The notes under the pieces were generated by a model. That model was not told the origin of the DNA. It ran no database searches and was given only the letters and a program-made list of their open reading frames with translations. Of a stretch of DNA of 64,000 nt, positions 50,411 through 59,085 are shown one piece after another. Origin of the DNA: Paracoccaceae bacterium (GTDB taxonomy: Bacteria; Pseudomonadota; Alphaproteobacteria; Rhodobacterales; Rhodobacteraceae); contig JALSKC010000072.1 of the NCBI GenBank assembly GCA_026989055.1, positions 1 to 64,000 of the forward strand, given 5' to 3'. Made by a program: the position numbers and the translations under genes. Within the stretch, counting starts at the first letter, position 1, and every line of letters begins with the position of its first letter.

Positions 50411-50589
50411 GCGGCCTGCCGGATCGGCAGGGGCAACCGGAGCCTGGCGCCCGCCTGAGGCGAGGCCACGCGTGTCTGCCGAAAGGCGCCCCTGGCGGCG
50501 GATCGGGCCCGATTCCGGCCTTGCCCGGCGATTTTTCATGTGGGAAGAAGCTGCCAGGCACGGCAGACAGGAGCCCTCCGAGCAGGCCC

Positions 50590-52641
50590 ATGCCCACGGC
50601 ATCGGAACTTCTTTCATCGGTTTTCGGCTATTGCGAATTCCGCCCCGGGCAGGCCGAAATCATTGAGGCGGTGCAGGCCGGGGAAGACGTGCTGGCAATC
50701 ATGCCCACCGGCGGCGGCAAGTCGCTCTGCTACCAGCTGCCGGCGCTGATGCGCGAGGGGGTGACGGTGGTGATATCGCCGCTGATTGCGCTGATGCGTG
50801 ATCAGGTGCGGGCGCTCGGAGAGGCCGGGGTGGCCGCCGGGGCGCTGACCTCCGCCAATACGGATGAGGAAACGGCAGCCGTCCGCGCAGCGCTGGAGGC
50901 CGGTCGGCTGAAACTGCTCTACATGGCGCCGGAACGGCTCGCCTCCGGGGGCACGGTCGGTTTCCTGCGCCGGATCGGGACGTCGCTGATCGCGGTGGAC
51001 GAGGCGCATTGCGTTTCCCAGTGGGGGCATGACTTCCGGCCCGACTACCTGCGCATCGGCGAATTGCGCCGTGCTCTGGGCATTCCGCTGGCTGCCTTCA
51101 CCGCCACCGCCGACGAAGACACCCGCGTGGAAATCATCCGCCGGCTGTTCGGAGATGCCGCGCCGCGCCTGTTCCTGCAGGGCTTCGACCGGCCCAATAT
51201 CCGGCTGGCCTTTGCGCCCAAGAATGCCCCGCGCAGGCAGATCCTCGACTTTGCCGAGGCGCACCGCGGGCAGGGCGGAATCGTCTATTGCGGCACGCGG
51301 GCAAAGACCGAAGCCCTGGCGCGCGCCTTGCGTGAAGACGGGCACTCGGCCTGCCACTACCACGGCGGGATGGAAGCGGCCGAGCGGCGCGATGTCGAAC
51401 GGCGCTTTCAGCGCGAGGACGGGCTGATCGTGGTGGCGACCGTTGCCTTCGGGATGGGGATGGACAAGCCCGACATCCGCTGGGTCGCCCATGCCGACCT
51501 GCCCGGTTCGATCGAGGCCTATTACCAGGAGATCGGCCGGGCCGGGCGCGACGGGGCTCCTGCCGATACGCTGACGCTCTACGGCGCCGACGACATCCGC
51601 CGCCGCCGGGCGCTGATCGACGAGAGCGCGGCACCGCCGGAGCGGCGGTGCGCGGATCACGGCCGGCTGAACGCGCTGCTGGGGCTGGCCGAAGCGCAGA
51701 CATGCCGCCGCCAGCTCCTGCTGGCCTATTTCGGCGAGACAGCCGCCCCCTGCGGCAACTGCGACCTCTGCGCCGCGCCGCCCGAGCTGTTCGACGCAAC
51801 CACGGCCGCGCGCAAGGCGCTGTCGGCAGTTCTGCGCACCGGCGAGAGCTTCGGTGCCGGCCACCTGATCGACATCCTGACCGGGCGGGAAACCGCCCGG
51901 CTGCGTGCGCACGGGCATGATACCCTGCCCACATTCGGAGTCGGCCGGGAATACGACCGCCGGCAATGGCAGGCGATCTTCCGGCAGATGATGGGGCTGG
52001 ATCTGCTGCGGCCGGATCCGGCCCGCCACGGCGCGCTGCGGATGACGCAGGCGGCCCGCCCGCTTCTGCGGGGCGAGACCTCCCTGACGCTGCGCAAGGA
52101 CAGCCTGCGCCAGAGCGCGATCGAACGTGTCGCGCCGGCGCTGATCGACGAGGAAGATGCACCGCTGTTTGCGGCGCTGAAGGCGCGGCGGCGCGTGCTG
52201 GCCGAAGCGGCGGGGGTGCCGGCCTATGTCATCTTTACCGACCGCACCCTGATCGAGATGGCGCGCCGGCGTCCCGCGAACTTGGACGAGATGGCACGCA
52301 TCAGCGGGGTCGGAGCGACCAAGCTGCGCCGCTACGGCGATGCCTTCCTCGGCGTCATCACCGACCGGGCGCCGCCCGCCATGCACCCGGCGCGGCGTCG
52401 GCTCGCCGGATGCGGGAAGGCCGCGATATACGACCGGCTCGTTCGGGCCCAGGCGGCACTTGAGCGCGGCAAGACGGGCACCGAAAAGCCGCTCAGCTGT
52501 TCGCCCGCGCTTCTGGCCCGGGTGGCGCGGATGCCCGCGGATGATCCGGACCGGCTGGCAGAACTTCTGGGTCCCCGGCGGGCGGAGCGTTTTGCGGCAG
52601 CCTTCCGGGAGATCATCGCCGATCGGGATCGGGACGGCTGA
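50590..52641 (+). CDS. recQ: ATP-dependent DNA helicase RecQ
   Basis: 3'-5' superfamily 2 helicase in recombination and fork repair. Helicase motifs: FGYCEFRPGQAEIIEAV (motif 0), IMPTGGGKSLCYQLPA (I), VVISPLIALMRDQV (Ia), VDEAHCVSQWGHDFRPDY (II), AFTATAD (III), IVYCGTRAKTEALA (IV), VATVAFGMGMDKPDIRWVAH (V) and QEIGRAGRDG (VI). The zinc-binding domain has CRRQLLLAYFGE and CGNCDLC; an HRDC domain follows near residues 525-600. At 683 residues it is slightly longer than E. coli RecQ. The frame extends upstream into other genes, but MPTASELLSSVFGY is the right start. Confidence 0.96.
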   Translation: MPTASELLSSVFGYCEFRPGQAEIIEAVQAGEDVLAIMPTGGGKSLCYQLPALMREGVTVVISPLIALMRDQVRALGEAGVAAGALTSANTDEETAAVRAALEAGRLKLLYMAPERLASGGTVGFLRRIGTSLIAVDEAHCVSQWGHDFRPDYLRIGELRRALGIPLAAFTATADEDTRVEIIRRLFGDAAPRLFLQGFDRPNIRLAFAPKNAPRRQILDFAEAHRGQGGIVYCGTRAKTEALARALREDGHSACHYHGGMEAAERRDVERRFQREDGLIVVATVAFGMGMDKPDIRWVAHADLPGSIEAYYQEIGRAGRDGAPADTLTLYGADDIRRRRALIDESAAPPERRCADHGRLNALLGLAEAQTCRRQLLLAYFGETAAPCGNCDLCAAPPELFDATTAARKALSAVLRTGESFGAGHLIDILTGRETARLRAHGHDTLPTFGVGREYDRRQWQAIFRQMMGLDLLRPDPARHGALRMTQAARPLLRGETSLTLRKDSLRQSAIERVAPALIDEEDAPLFAALKARRRVLAEAAGVPAYVIFTDRTLIEMARRRPANLDEMARISGVGATKLRRYGDAFLGVITDRAPPAMHPARRRLAGCGKAAIYDRLVRAQAALERGKTGTEKPLSCSPALLARVARMPADDPDRLAELLGPRRAERFAAAFREIIADRDRDG

Positions 52642-52773
52642 GCGGCCCGCCCGGGTCGGCGGCGCAGGGCACTCCGCCGAAAGCTGGGCGGGTTCCCCGC
52701 GATGGAGATGCCGGGGAGGGTGCCTGCTCCGGGCACGGTGCGTCCGGCGGGGCGCGGGAGAGGCGACAGGCGG

Positions 52774-55134
52774 TCAGCACCCGGCGCCGGCCCGGGCCGG
52801 CGATGCGCTGTCAGGGGATGCGTCGTCTTCGGGAAATACCGGTTCTGCTCCTGCGGGGGCAGCGGCGCGGATCCGTTCGAAGATCTCTTTCTTTTTCAGT
52901 GGTTTGGTCAGGTAATGATCCAGTCCGGCAGCGAGGAGCTCCGTCCCGTCGCCGCTCAGGGCATGCGCCGTCAGGGCGACGATCGGGGTGCGGGGGCGGT
53001 TCAGCCGCTCCTCGGCCGCGCGGATCCTGGCCGTGGCCTCCTTGCCGTCCATCAGCGGCATCGAGATGTCCATGAACAGGAGATCGGGACGGAAGCTTTC
53101 CCACTTCTCCACCGCCTCGGCGCCGTTTTCGGCGAATTCGAGCGAGATGTTCAGGCCCTTGACCAGCTTGGAAAATATCAACCTGTTGGTCCGGTTGTCT
53201 TCGGCGGCGAGAATGCGCATCCGCCGCGCATCGGCGGCAGTCTGCCGGTCGGCCTGCCCGGACCCGGCGGCGGGGGGGCGCGGCTCGTCCGCTTCCGCTG
53301 CCGGCGGCGGGGTAGGGGCGGTGGAAAGCGCTGCCTCCGGGGTGCCGGGCGTTCCGGCGGGGCTTTCCCGGGCCGGCTTCCGGGTGGTGGCGGGCATCCG
53401 CAGGGCCCACATCTCCCGGGCCAGCGAGCGGATCGTCACCGGCTGACCGAGGCAGATGACCGGCAGTTCCGGGGGAATGTCGCCGCTGTTCCCGTGGGAT
53501 TGCATGATGATGGTCGGAACAGGTCCGGGCAGCGCCCGCAGCGCCTGCAGCAGCTGCTCGCGCTCCTGGTGCGAGCGGCCGGCCTCGATCAGGAGGACAT
53601 CGCCGGCGATGGGGCCTTGCGAGGCGGCGAATGCCTCCGCCGACAGGGGCTCGATCTCGACACCCAGCGTGTGCATCTGCGTCTGCAGGATTTCCGCGGT
53701 GATCGTTCCCCGGTGCACGAAGCTGATCCGGCGGATCCATTCCGGCAGCCGGGGCAGCTCGAAGCCGTTCTCGCCGGCCATCGGCATCGGCACGCGAAAA
53801 CCGAAGCACGACCCTTTTCCCGGTGTGCTCTCCACCCAGATCTCCCCGCCCAGAAGGGTGACGAGCTGTCGCGATATGGCAAGGCCGAGCCCGGTGCCCT
53901 CGTGGCGGCGGTTCCTTTCGTCCTCGACCTGGTTGAATTCTCCGAACACGTGATCGAGCTTGTCCGCCGGGATGCCGGGGCCGGTATCTTCCACCGAAAC
54001 ATGTATCTGGAAGCGATCGTCATCGTCGTCCCCGGCCAGGCCGACCACCCGCACCAGGACATGGCCGGATTCGGTGAACTTCACGGCATTGCCGATCAGG
54101 TTTGTCAGGATCTGCCGGATCCGGCCCTGGTCGCTGACGAAGCAGGTCGGCAGGAAGATGTCGTAATCGGCGGCAAGATCGATGCCCTTGGCCGTCACCA
54201 CCGGGTGAAACAGTATCAGCACGTCGCGCAATGTCTGTTCGAGATCGAAGGCCTCCTTGTGCAGCGCCAGCCTGTCGGCTTCCATTTTGGAGAAGTCGAG
54301 CACGTTGTTGATCAGTTCGAGCAGCGCGTTTCCGGAATTGCGGATCGTATCGACAAACAGCTTCTGTTCCTCGTCCAGCCTGGTTTCGGCGAGCAGGTCG
54401 GCCATGCCCACCACGCCGTTCAGCGGGGTGCGCAGCTCGTGGCTCATCTTCGCCAGGAAGGCCGATTTCGCCCGGTTTGCGGCTTCGGCCCGGAGCAGCG
54501 CTTCCTTCAGCTCTGCTTCCCGGCGGATGGTGGCGGTTACGTTGGCGCAAAGCGATACCGTGTCGCCGGTGCTGCTGGTGCGATCCACCAGCCGGATGAA
54601 GCGCCGGTCCCAGAGCTTGATCGTGTGCGGCTTGCGCCGCGGGTCGGCCCAGCGCCTGAGCATGAATTCCTGCCATTCGCCGGGGCTCATGTCTTCGGGG
54701 TCGATGATGCCTTCCTCGACCATGAGGCGCAGGATTTCCGCATAGGAGATTCCGGGCGCGACCATCTCCATGCCGTCGAATATCGACAGATAGGCCGGGT
54801 TGGCGACCACCAGCCGGTCGTGGCGGTCGAAGACGGCAAAGCCGTCGCGTATGGTTTCCACCGAATGCCAGAGCCGGCGCCGGGCGATGTCCGTTTCCTC
54901 GGTCGCCTGTTCCAGTTCTCGCAGGGCCCGGCGCTTCTCGTCGCGCAGTTCCTCGGCGACATGGCGCGCGATTTCGGCCTCTTCGCGCTGTTCCCGGATC
55001 TCGTCCGACAGGGCGAGGGCATGGTGCGAAAGCTGCTTGTTCGCTTCCAGAAGCTCCTTCTGCTTCAGTTCCAGAAGCCGCTCGGCGGCAAGGCGCGCGC
55101 GCCGCTCCCGGGCGAGTTCTTCGACGAGGCTCAT
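52774..55134 (-). CDS. Hybrid sensor histidine kinase with two receiver-type domains
   Basis: Cytoplasmic sensor of 786 residues; no transmembrane helix seen. Order: N-terminal coiled coil (1-85), PAS domain (about 90-200, ETIRDGFAVFDRHDRLVVANPAYL), HisKA with KMSHELRTPLNGVVGMADLL (phosphorylatable His), HATPase with ILTNLIGNAVKFTESG, VEDTGPGIPADKLDHVFGEFNQ and GTGLGLAISRQLV. Then comes a degenerate receiver-like stretch (about 475-600, no clear phospho-Asp), a Pro/Ala-rich linker, and a complete C-terminal receiver (MRILAAEDNRTNRLIFSKL, LLFMDISMPLMDG, ALTAH, LTKPLKKKEI). GGAG is seven bases before the ATG. The partner is not adjacent; a separate Hpt protein is expected. Confidence 0.92.
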   Translation of the reverse strand: MSLVEELARERRARLAAERLLELKQKELLEANKQLSHHALALSDEIREQREEAEIARHVAEELRDEKRRALRELEQATEETDIARRRLWHSVETIRDGFAVFDRHDRLVVANPAYLSIFDGMEMVAPGISYAEILRLMVEEGIIDPEDMSPGEWQEFMLRRWADPRRKPHTIKLWDRRFIRLVDRTSSTGDTVSLCANVTATIRREAELKEALLRAEAANRAKSAFLAKMSHELRTPLNGVVGMADLLAETRLDEEQKLFVDTIRNSGNALLELINNVLDFSKMEADRLALHKEAFDLEQTLRDVLILFHPVVTAKGIDLAADYDIFLPTCFVSDQGRIRQILTNLIGNAVKFTESGHVLVRVVGLAGDDDDDRFQIHVSVEDTGPGIPADKLDHVFGEFNQVEDERNRRHEGTGLGLAISRQLVTLLGGEIWVESTPGKGSCFGFRVPMPMAGENGFELPRLPEWIRRISFVHRGTITAEILQTQMHTLGVEIEPLSAEAFAASQGPIAGDVLLIEAGRSHQEREQLLQALRALPGPVPTIIMQSHGNSGDIPPELPVICLGQPVTIRSLAREMWALRMPATTRKPARESPAGTPGTPEAALSTAPTPPPAAEADEPRPPAAGSGQADRQTAADARRMRILAAEDNRTNRLIFSKLVKGLNISLEFAENGAEAVEKWESFRPDLLFMDISMPLMDGKEATARIRAAEERLNRPRTPIVALTAHALSGDGTELLAAGLDHYLTKPLKKKEIFERIRAAAPAGAEPVFPEDDASPDSASPARAGAGC

Positions 55135-55239
55135 CGGCGGTCTCCACATGAAACGACCGTGCCGGCCGGTCATTCGGAGACATTTTTAGATAGTTCCGGG
55201 TGAACGTAAGCTTAACCGGGATCCGCTGACGGCGGGTTT

Positions 55240-56433
55240 CTACAGCCGTTCCAGCGCCAGGGCGATCCCCTGCCCGCCGCCGATGCACATGGTGACGAGC
55301 GCGCGCCGGGTGCCGGTGCGCTCCAGTTCGTGCAGCGCCTTGAGCGCGAGAATCGCTCCGGTCGCCCCCACCGGATGGCCCAGCGCGATGGCCCCCCCGT
55401 TGGGGTTGACGCGCGCCGGGTCCAGCCCGAGTTCCTGGCTGACGGCCAGTGCCTGAGCGGCGAAGGCCTCGTTCGATTCGATCACGTCGAAGTCGCCGAC
55501 CGCAAGCCCGGTGCGCTCCAGCAGGGCGCGCACGGCGGGCACCGGCCCGATTCCCATGACCTCGGGGCGGACTCCGGCATGGGCATAGCCAAGCAGGCGG
55601 GCGCGCGGCGTCAGCCCGGCCCGTTCGGCCGCTCCGGCGCGGGCGAGCACCAGCGCGGCAGCGCCGTCGTTTATGCCGCTGGCGTTGCCGGCGGTCACGC
55701 TGCCGCCCTCCTCGAAGGCCGGCGGCAGGCTGGCCAGGGCCTCGGCCGAGGTTTCCTTGGGGTGTTCGTCGGTGTCGAACAGCACGCTGTCGCGACGCTG
55801 CCGGACCTCGACCGGCACGATCTGATCCCGGAAGCGGCCCTCGGCGATGGCCCGTGCGGCGCGCTGCTGGCTTTCCAGGGCAAAGGCGTCCTGCTGACGG
55901 CGGTCGATGCCGTGCGCGCGGGCGACGTTTTCCGCCGTCACCCCCATGTGGCCGGTGCCGAAGGGGCACATCAGCGTGCCGAGCATCATGTCCAGTGCCC
56001 GGGCGTCGCCCATTTTCCGCCCCCAGCGCGCTGCCGGCAGGACATGCGGCGCGCGGCTCATGCTTTCGGCACCGCCGGCCAGGGCGAAATCGGCATCCTG
56101 GAGCATCAGCGCCTGGGCAGCCGAGACGATCGCCTGTGCGCCCGAGCCGCACAGGCGGTTCACGTTCATCGCCGGAACCGTTTCCGGGACGCCGGCTTCC
56201 ATCGCGGCGATCCGGGCGAGATACATGTCTTTCGGTTCGGTGCTGATGACGGTGCCGAAAACCACATGCCCCACCTGCGCCGCCTCGAGCCCGCTGCGTT
56301 CGAGTGCGGCGTGGGCCACGATCGCGCCCAGCCTGGTCGGCGGCATGTCGGCAAGCGCGCCGCCGAAGCTGCCGATTGCGGTGCGGGCGCCGCCCAGGAA
56401 GACGATGTCCGTATCGGTTGCGGCGTCGGTCAT
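55240..56433 (-). CDS. Acetyl-CoA acetyltransferase (thiolase II)
   Basis: Biosynthetic-type thiolase of 397 residues condensing two acetyl-CoA. The acylated Cys is in MNVNRLCGSGAQAIVSAAQ, the conserved His in NPNGGAIALGHPVGATGA, and the second Cys in ALVTMCIGGGQGIAL. The start is MTDAATDTDIVFLGGARTAIGSFGG; an upstream in-frame ATG at 56499 is less likely. No beta-ketoacyl-CoA partner lies beside it. Roles in polyhydroxybutyrate or ketone metabolism are possible. Confidence 0.93.
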   Translation of the reverse strand: MTDAATDTDIVFLGGARTAIGSFGGALADMPPTRLGAIVAHAALERSGLEAAQVGHVVFGTVISTEPKDMYLARIAAMEAGVPETVPAMNVNRLCGSGAQAIVSAAQALMLQDADFALAGGAESMSRAPHVLPAARWGRKMGDARALDMMLGTLMCPFGTGHMGVTAENVARAHGIDRRQQDAFALESQQRAARAIAEGRFRDQIVPVEVRQRRDSVLFDTDEHPKETSAEALASLPPAFEEGGSVTAGNASGINDGAAALVLARAGAAERAGLTPRARLLGYAHAGVRPEVMGIGPVPAVRALLERTGLAVGDFDVIESNEAFAAQALAVSQELGLDPARVNPNGGAIALGHPVGATGAILALKALHELERTGTRRALVTMCIGGGQGIALALERL

Positions 56434-56520
56434 GGCGGTTCCTCCCCTTGCGCTTCCTGCCGCCCGAAATGGCCGGTAGCGGCGTGAAGAGTCTAGCATG
56501 TCGTGCCGGTGCCGCAGCCG

Positions 56521-57396
56521 TTACGTTGCGTTTCCGCTCCTCTCGGCGCCGGCTTCGGGAAGAATTTCGATCAGCGTTATTTCCGGCGGCTGGCCGATGC
56601 GCAGCGGCACGCCGGAAAAGCCCAGCCCTGCCGACACCACCAGCATCCGGCTGCCGCTGCGCAGCAACCCGTGCGCAAACCGCATTTCCGGGTATTTGCG
56701 CAGCAGCGGTCGCCAGCCGAACAGGTTCAGCTGGCCGCCATGGGTATGGCCGCTGATCTGGAGTCCGGCGCGGGTATCGCCTCGGGCGAAATAGCCGGGC
56801 TCGTGGGCCAGAAGGATCGCCGGTGCCTCCGGCGGAACCGGGGCGAAGGCGCGCTCCGGGTCGTGCAACCCGCCGGGGCGGCGGGCCTCGGGGGGCGGGC
56901 GCTGGCTGTCGAGTCCGACAACCCAGAGCTGCTCCGTGCCGATGGCAACCGGGCGGGCCCGGTTGCGCAGCAGCCTGATCGGCGTGTTGCGGAAGGCCGC
57001 GATGACGGAATTGTATCGCCAGCCCGTCTGCGGGGCGAGCGGGCAATCGGCCCAGTCGTGGTTGCCGAGCACCGCGAACACGCCGGCGTCAGCCTGCAGC
57101 GGGGCCAGAACGGCCGCGATTTCTTCTGCCGCGGCGCGCCGGCCCGGGATGCGGGGTTCGGCAAGGAAGTCTCCGGCCAGGACAACCATCTCCGGCTGCA
57201 GCGCGTTGACCTGCCGGACGACCCGCGCGATCGCGGCAAGCGAGGTCCAGGGGGCTGCGACATGCAGATCCGACAGCACCGCGATGGTGAAGGCCGGCCC
57301 CCGCCAGCGGCGCAGGCCCAGGCGGTGGCGGCGGATCCCGGGCCGGCAGCGCAGGGTGATGATCCGGCCCGCCAGCCTTCCCGCCCGGCCCGGCAC
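56521..57396 (-). CDS. Metallophosphoesterase (YkuE/CpdA-like)
   Basis: Calcineurin-like phosphoesterase of 291 residues. Metal-binding motifs are in order: LSDLHVAAPW (usual DxH), VLAGDFLAE (GD), VLGNHDWADCP (GNHD), LLAHEPGYF (H) and ISGHTHGGQLNLFGW (GHTH). The ending with VVSAGLGFSGVPLRIGQPPEITLIEIL fits the YkuE/UDP-2,3-diacylglucosamine-like lipid-linked group. Start is a GTG directly next to the MarR gene stop (2-base gap). The N-terminal 35 residues are basic and may anchor it to the membrane. Substrate unknown. Confidence 0.9.
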   Translation of the reverse strand: MPGRAGRLAGRIITLRCRPGIRRHRLGLRRWRGPAFTIAVLSDLHVAAPWTSLAAIARVVRQVNALQPEMVVLAGDFLAEPRIPGRRAAAEEIAAVLAPLQADAGVFAVLGNHDWADCPLAPQTGWRYNSVIAAFRNTPIRLLRNRARPVAIGTEQLWVVGLDSQRPPPEARRPGGLHDPERAFAPVPPEAPAILLAHEPGYFARGDTRAGLQISGHTHGGQLNLFGWRPLLRKYPEMRFAHGLLRSGSRMLVVSAGLGFSGVPLRIGQPPEITLIEILPEAGAERSGNAT

Positions 57397-57398
57397 GC

Positions 57399-57866
57399 TC
57401 AGCCCTTCCGCGCGGTCAGCAGGGTGTCCAGCGCCGCACGGAAGCTTTCTCCGTCGGGGCCGAGAGCATCGAGAACCCGGGCCTCGAAGGCATGCGCCAG
57501 AGGGGTGAGTTCGCGCACCATCGCGCGGCCCTTTTCGCTGAGCGAGAGCCTGATCAGCCGCCTGTCATCGGGGTTTTCCGACTTGATGACATAGCCGCGC
57601 TCCTGCAGCCTGGCGGCGGCGCGGGAGACCTTGGACTTTTCCATTCCCACCCTGCCGTAGATCTCGCGGATGCTGACCGGCCCGTCGGCCTGGCTCAGAT
57701 TTGCGACCACCCGCCACTCGGGAGTGGAGATCCCGAAGCGTTCCCGGTAGCAGGCGGAAAACTCGCGGCTCACCCGCTCCGAGAGGACTGCCAGCTTGTA
57801 GGGCAGGAAGTCGTCGAGTACGAAGTCTGGCGCCTGCTCTGGCACGGTGCGGGCCTCCGGTTTCAT
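57399..57866 (-). CDS. MarR-family regulator, candidate aromatic-degradation (HmgR-like) repressor
   Basis: MarR-type winged-helix protein of about 155 residues. The DNA-binding helices are in ISTPEWRVVANLSQADGPVSIREIYGRVGMEKSKVSRAAARLQERGYVIKSENPDDRRLIRLSLSEKG, with the DRR wing. Start is uncertain: ATG 57866 (MKPEART) or ATG 57884. It lies 1.1 kb from the aromatic operon whose promoter spacer contains a perfect palindrome typical in size of MarR operators, so it may repress that operon. Family precedent: MarR-type regulators of tyrosine/homogentisate degradation. Binding is inferred. Confidence 0.85.
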   Translation of the reverse strand: MKPEARTVPEQAPDFVLDDFLPYKLAVLSERVSREFSACYRERFGISTPEWRVVANLSQADGPVSIREIYGRVGMEKSKVSRAAARLQERGYVIKSENPDDRRLIRLSLSEKGRAMVRELTPLAHAFEARVLDALGPDGESFRAALDTLLTARKG

Positions 57867-57996
57867 CTGCCTGCACAAAGCCATGAAACAGGGGCCGACT
57901 CAAGGCCGGCCCGAGAGCGGGGCAGGCGCGCGGTTGTCTGTTCCGGGGCGGGGGGGTAACAGGAGAGACCATGTCGGAAAGGGCGGAGAGGCGCGG

Positions 57997-58995
57997 ATGA
58001 GCGGGCTGCTTGCACTTCTGGACGATGTCGCCGCGCTGACCAAGGCGGCGGCCGCGGCGGTGGACGACATGGCGGGCCAGGCGGCCAAGGCCGGGGCCAA
58101 GGCCGCCGGGGTCGTGATCGACGATGCCGCCGTGACCCCGCAGTATGTCTCGGGGATGCACCCGTCGCGCGAGCTTCCGGTCGTCTGGCGGATCGCCCGG
58201 GCCTCGGTGCGCAACAAGCTCCTGATCCTGCTGCCGGTTGCGCTGCTTCTGTCGGTGTTCGCGCCCTGGGCGATCACACCGCTGCTGATGCTCGGTGGCG
58301 CCTATCTCGGCTTCGAGGGAGCAGAGAAGATCGCTCATCTGATCCGCCCGAACCATACCGTCCACGGGACGGGGGAGAAACGGGAAGGAGCGGCGGAAAG
58401 GCCGGCCGGAAACCCGGCGCATCTCGAAGAGGAAAGGGTCTCGGGAGCGATCAAGACCGATTTCATCCTGTCGGCCGAGATCATGACGATCGCCCTTTCG
58501 GCGATCCCGGAGACCGGCCTCTGGCAGCAGGGGGCGGTGCTGGCGGCGGTGGCGGTCGGCATCACCGCGCTGGTCTATGGCAGCGTGGCCCTGATCGTGA
58601 AGGCGGATGACCTGGGGCTGTTCATGGCCCGGGCCGGCCGATTGCGGCCGACCCGCTGGCTGGGGCGGATGATCCTGAGGTTCATGCCGCGCTTCATGGC
58701 GGTGCTGACGGCCGTCGGCACCGTGGCGATGCTCTGGGTCAGCGGCTCCATCCTGCTGCACGGCCTGGAGGTGCTCGGCCTGGAAGCGCCGGCGCATCTG
58801 GTCAAGGCCGCAGGGGAGGGGCTGGCGCGCATGATGCCGGACGGCCTGGCGGCGCCGGCCGGATGGCTGGCCCGGGCCGGGCTGGATGCTGCGGCCGGCC
58901 TCGCGGTGGGGGTGGCGCTGCTTCCGGTCGGAAGGTTTCTGGTAGCGCCGGCGCTGTCCCGGCTTTCGGCGCGGGGCGGGAAAGCCGGCCCTTGA
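57997..58995 (+). CDS. DUF808 family membrane protein (YedI-like)
   Basis: Inner-membrane protein of 332 residues. The N-terminal SGLLALLDDVAALTKAAAAAVDDMAGQAAKAGAKAAGVVIDDAAVTPQYV is the hallmark of the DUF808 (YedI) family; the rest has about six hydrophobic segments (for instance LLILLPVALLLSVFAPWAITPLLMLGG). GGAGAGG precedes the ATG. The family's function is unknown. It stands alone between the MarR gene and the aromatic operon and ends ten bases before that operon's promoter. Confidence 0.85.
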   Translation: MSGLLALLDDVAALTKAAAAAVDDMAGQAAKAGAKAAGVVIDDAAVTPQYVSGMHPSRELPVVWRIARASVRNKLLILLPVALLLSVFAPWAITPLLMLGGAYLGFEGAEKIAHLIRPNHTVHGTGEKREGAAERPAGNPAHLEEERVSGAIKTDFILSAEIMTIALSAIPETGLWQQGAVLAAVAVGITALVYGSVALIVKADDLGLFMARAGRLRPTRWLGRMILRFMPRFMAVLTAVGTVAMLWVSGSILLHGLEVLGLEAPAHLVKAAGEGLARMMPDGLAAPAGWLARAGLDAAAGLAVGVALLPVGRFLVAPALSRLSARGGKAGP

Positions 58996-59019
58996 CCTCG
59001 TTGCAAATGCAACGATAAT
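58992..59019 (+). promoter_or_regulatory. Promoter with palindromic operator before fahA
   Basis: TTGACC (58992-58997) and GATAAT (59014-59019) are 16 bases apart. The spacer is filled by CGTTGCA-AA-TGCAACG (58999-59014), a perfect seven-base inverted repeat. A repressor bound there would cover both promoter elements. The fahA ATG lies 72 bases downstream of the palindrome. The adjacent MarR protein is the natural candidate ligand. Confidence 0.75.
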
Positions 59020-59085
59020 GCGGATGCATTGCTGCGGGAGTGGTCCGCGCAAGGCGGGCGGTGGCCGGAGAACGGGGAGGATGGC

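Noticed and set aside
49225-50589. RecQ frame open upstream for more than 450 codons
   Set aside because: It runs through the thioesterase and yggT loci in other frames and has no helicase-related motif; RecQ starts at 50590.
50411-50589. Hairpin CCTGCC-GGATC-GGCAGG as terminator after yggT
   Set aside because: It has no T run on either strand; it may be a weak structure only.
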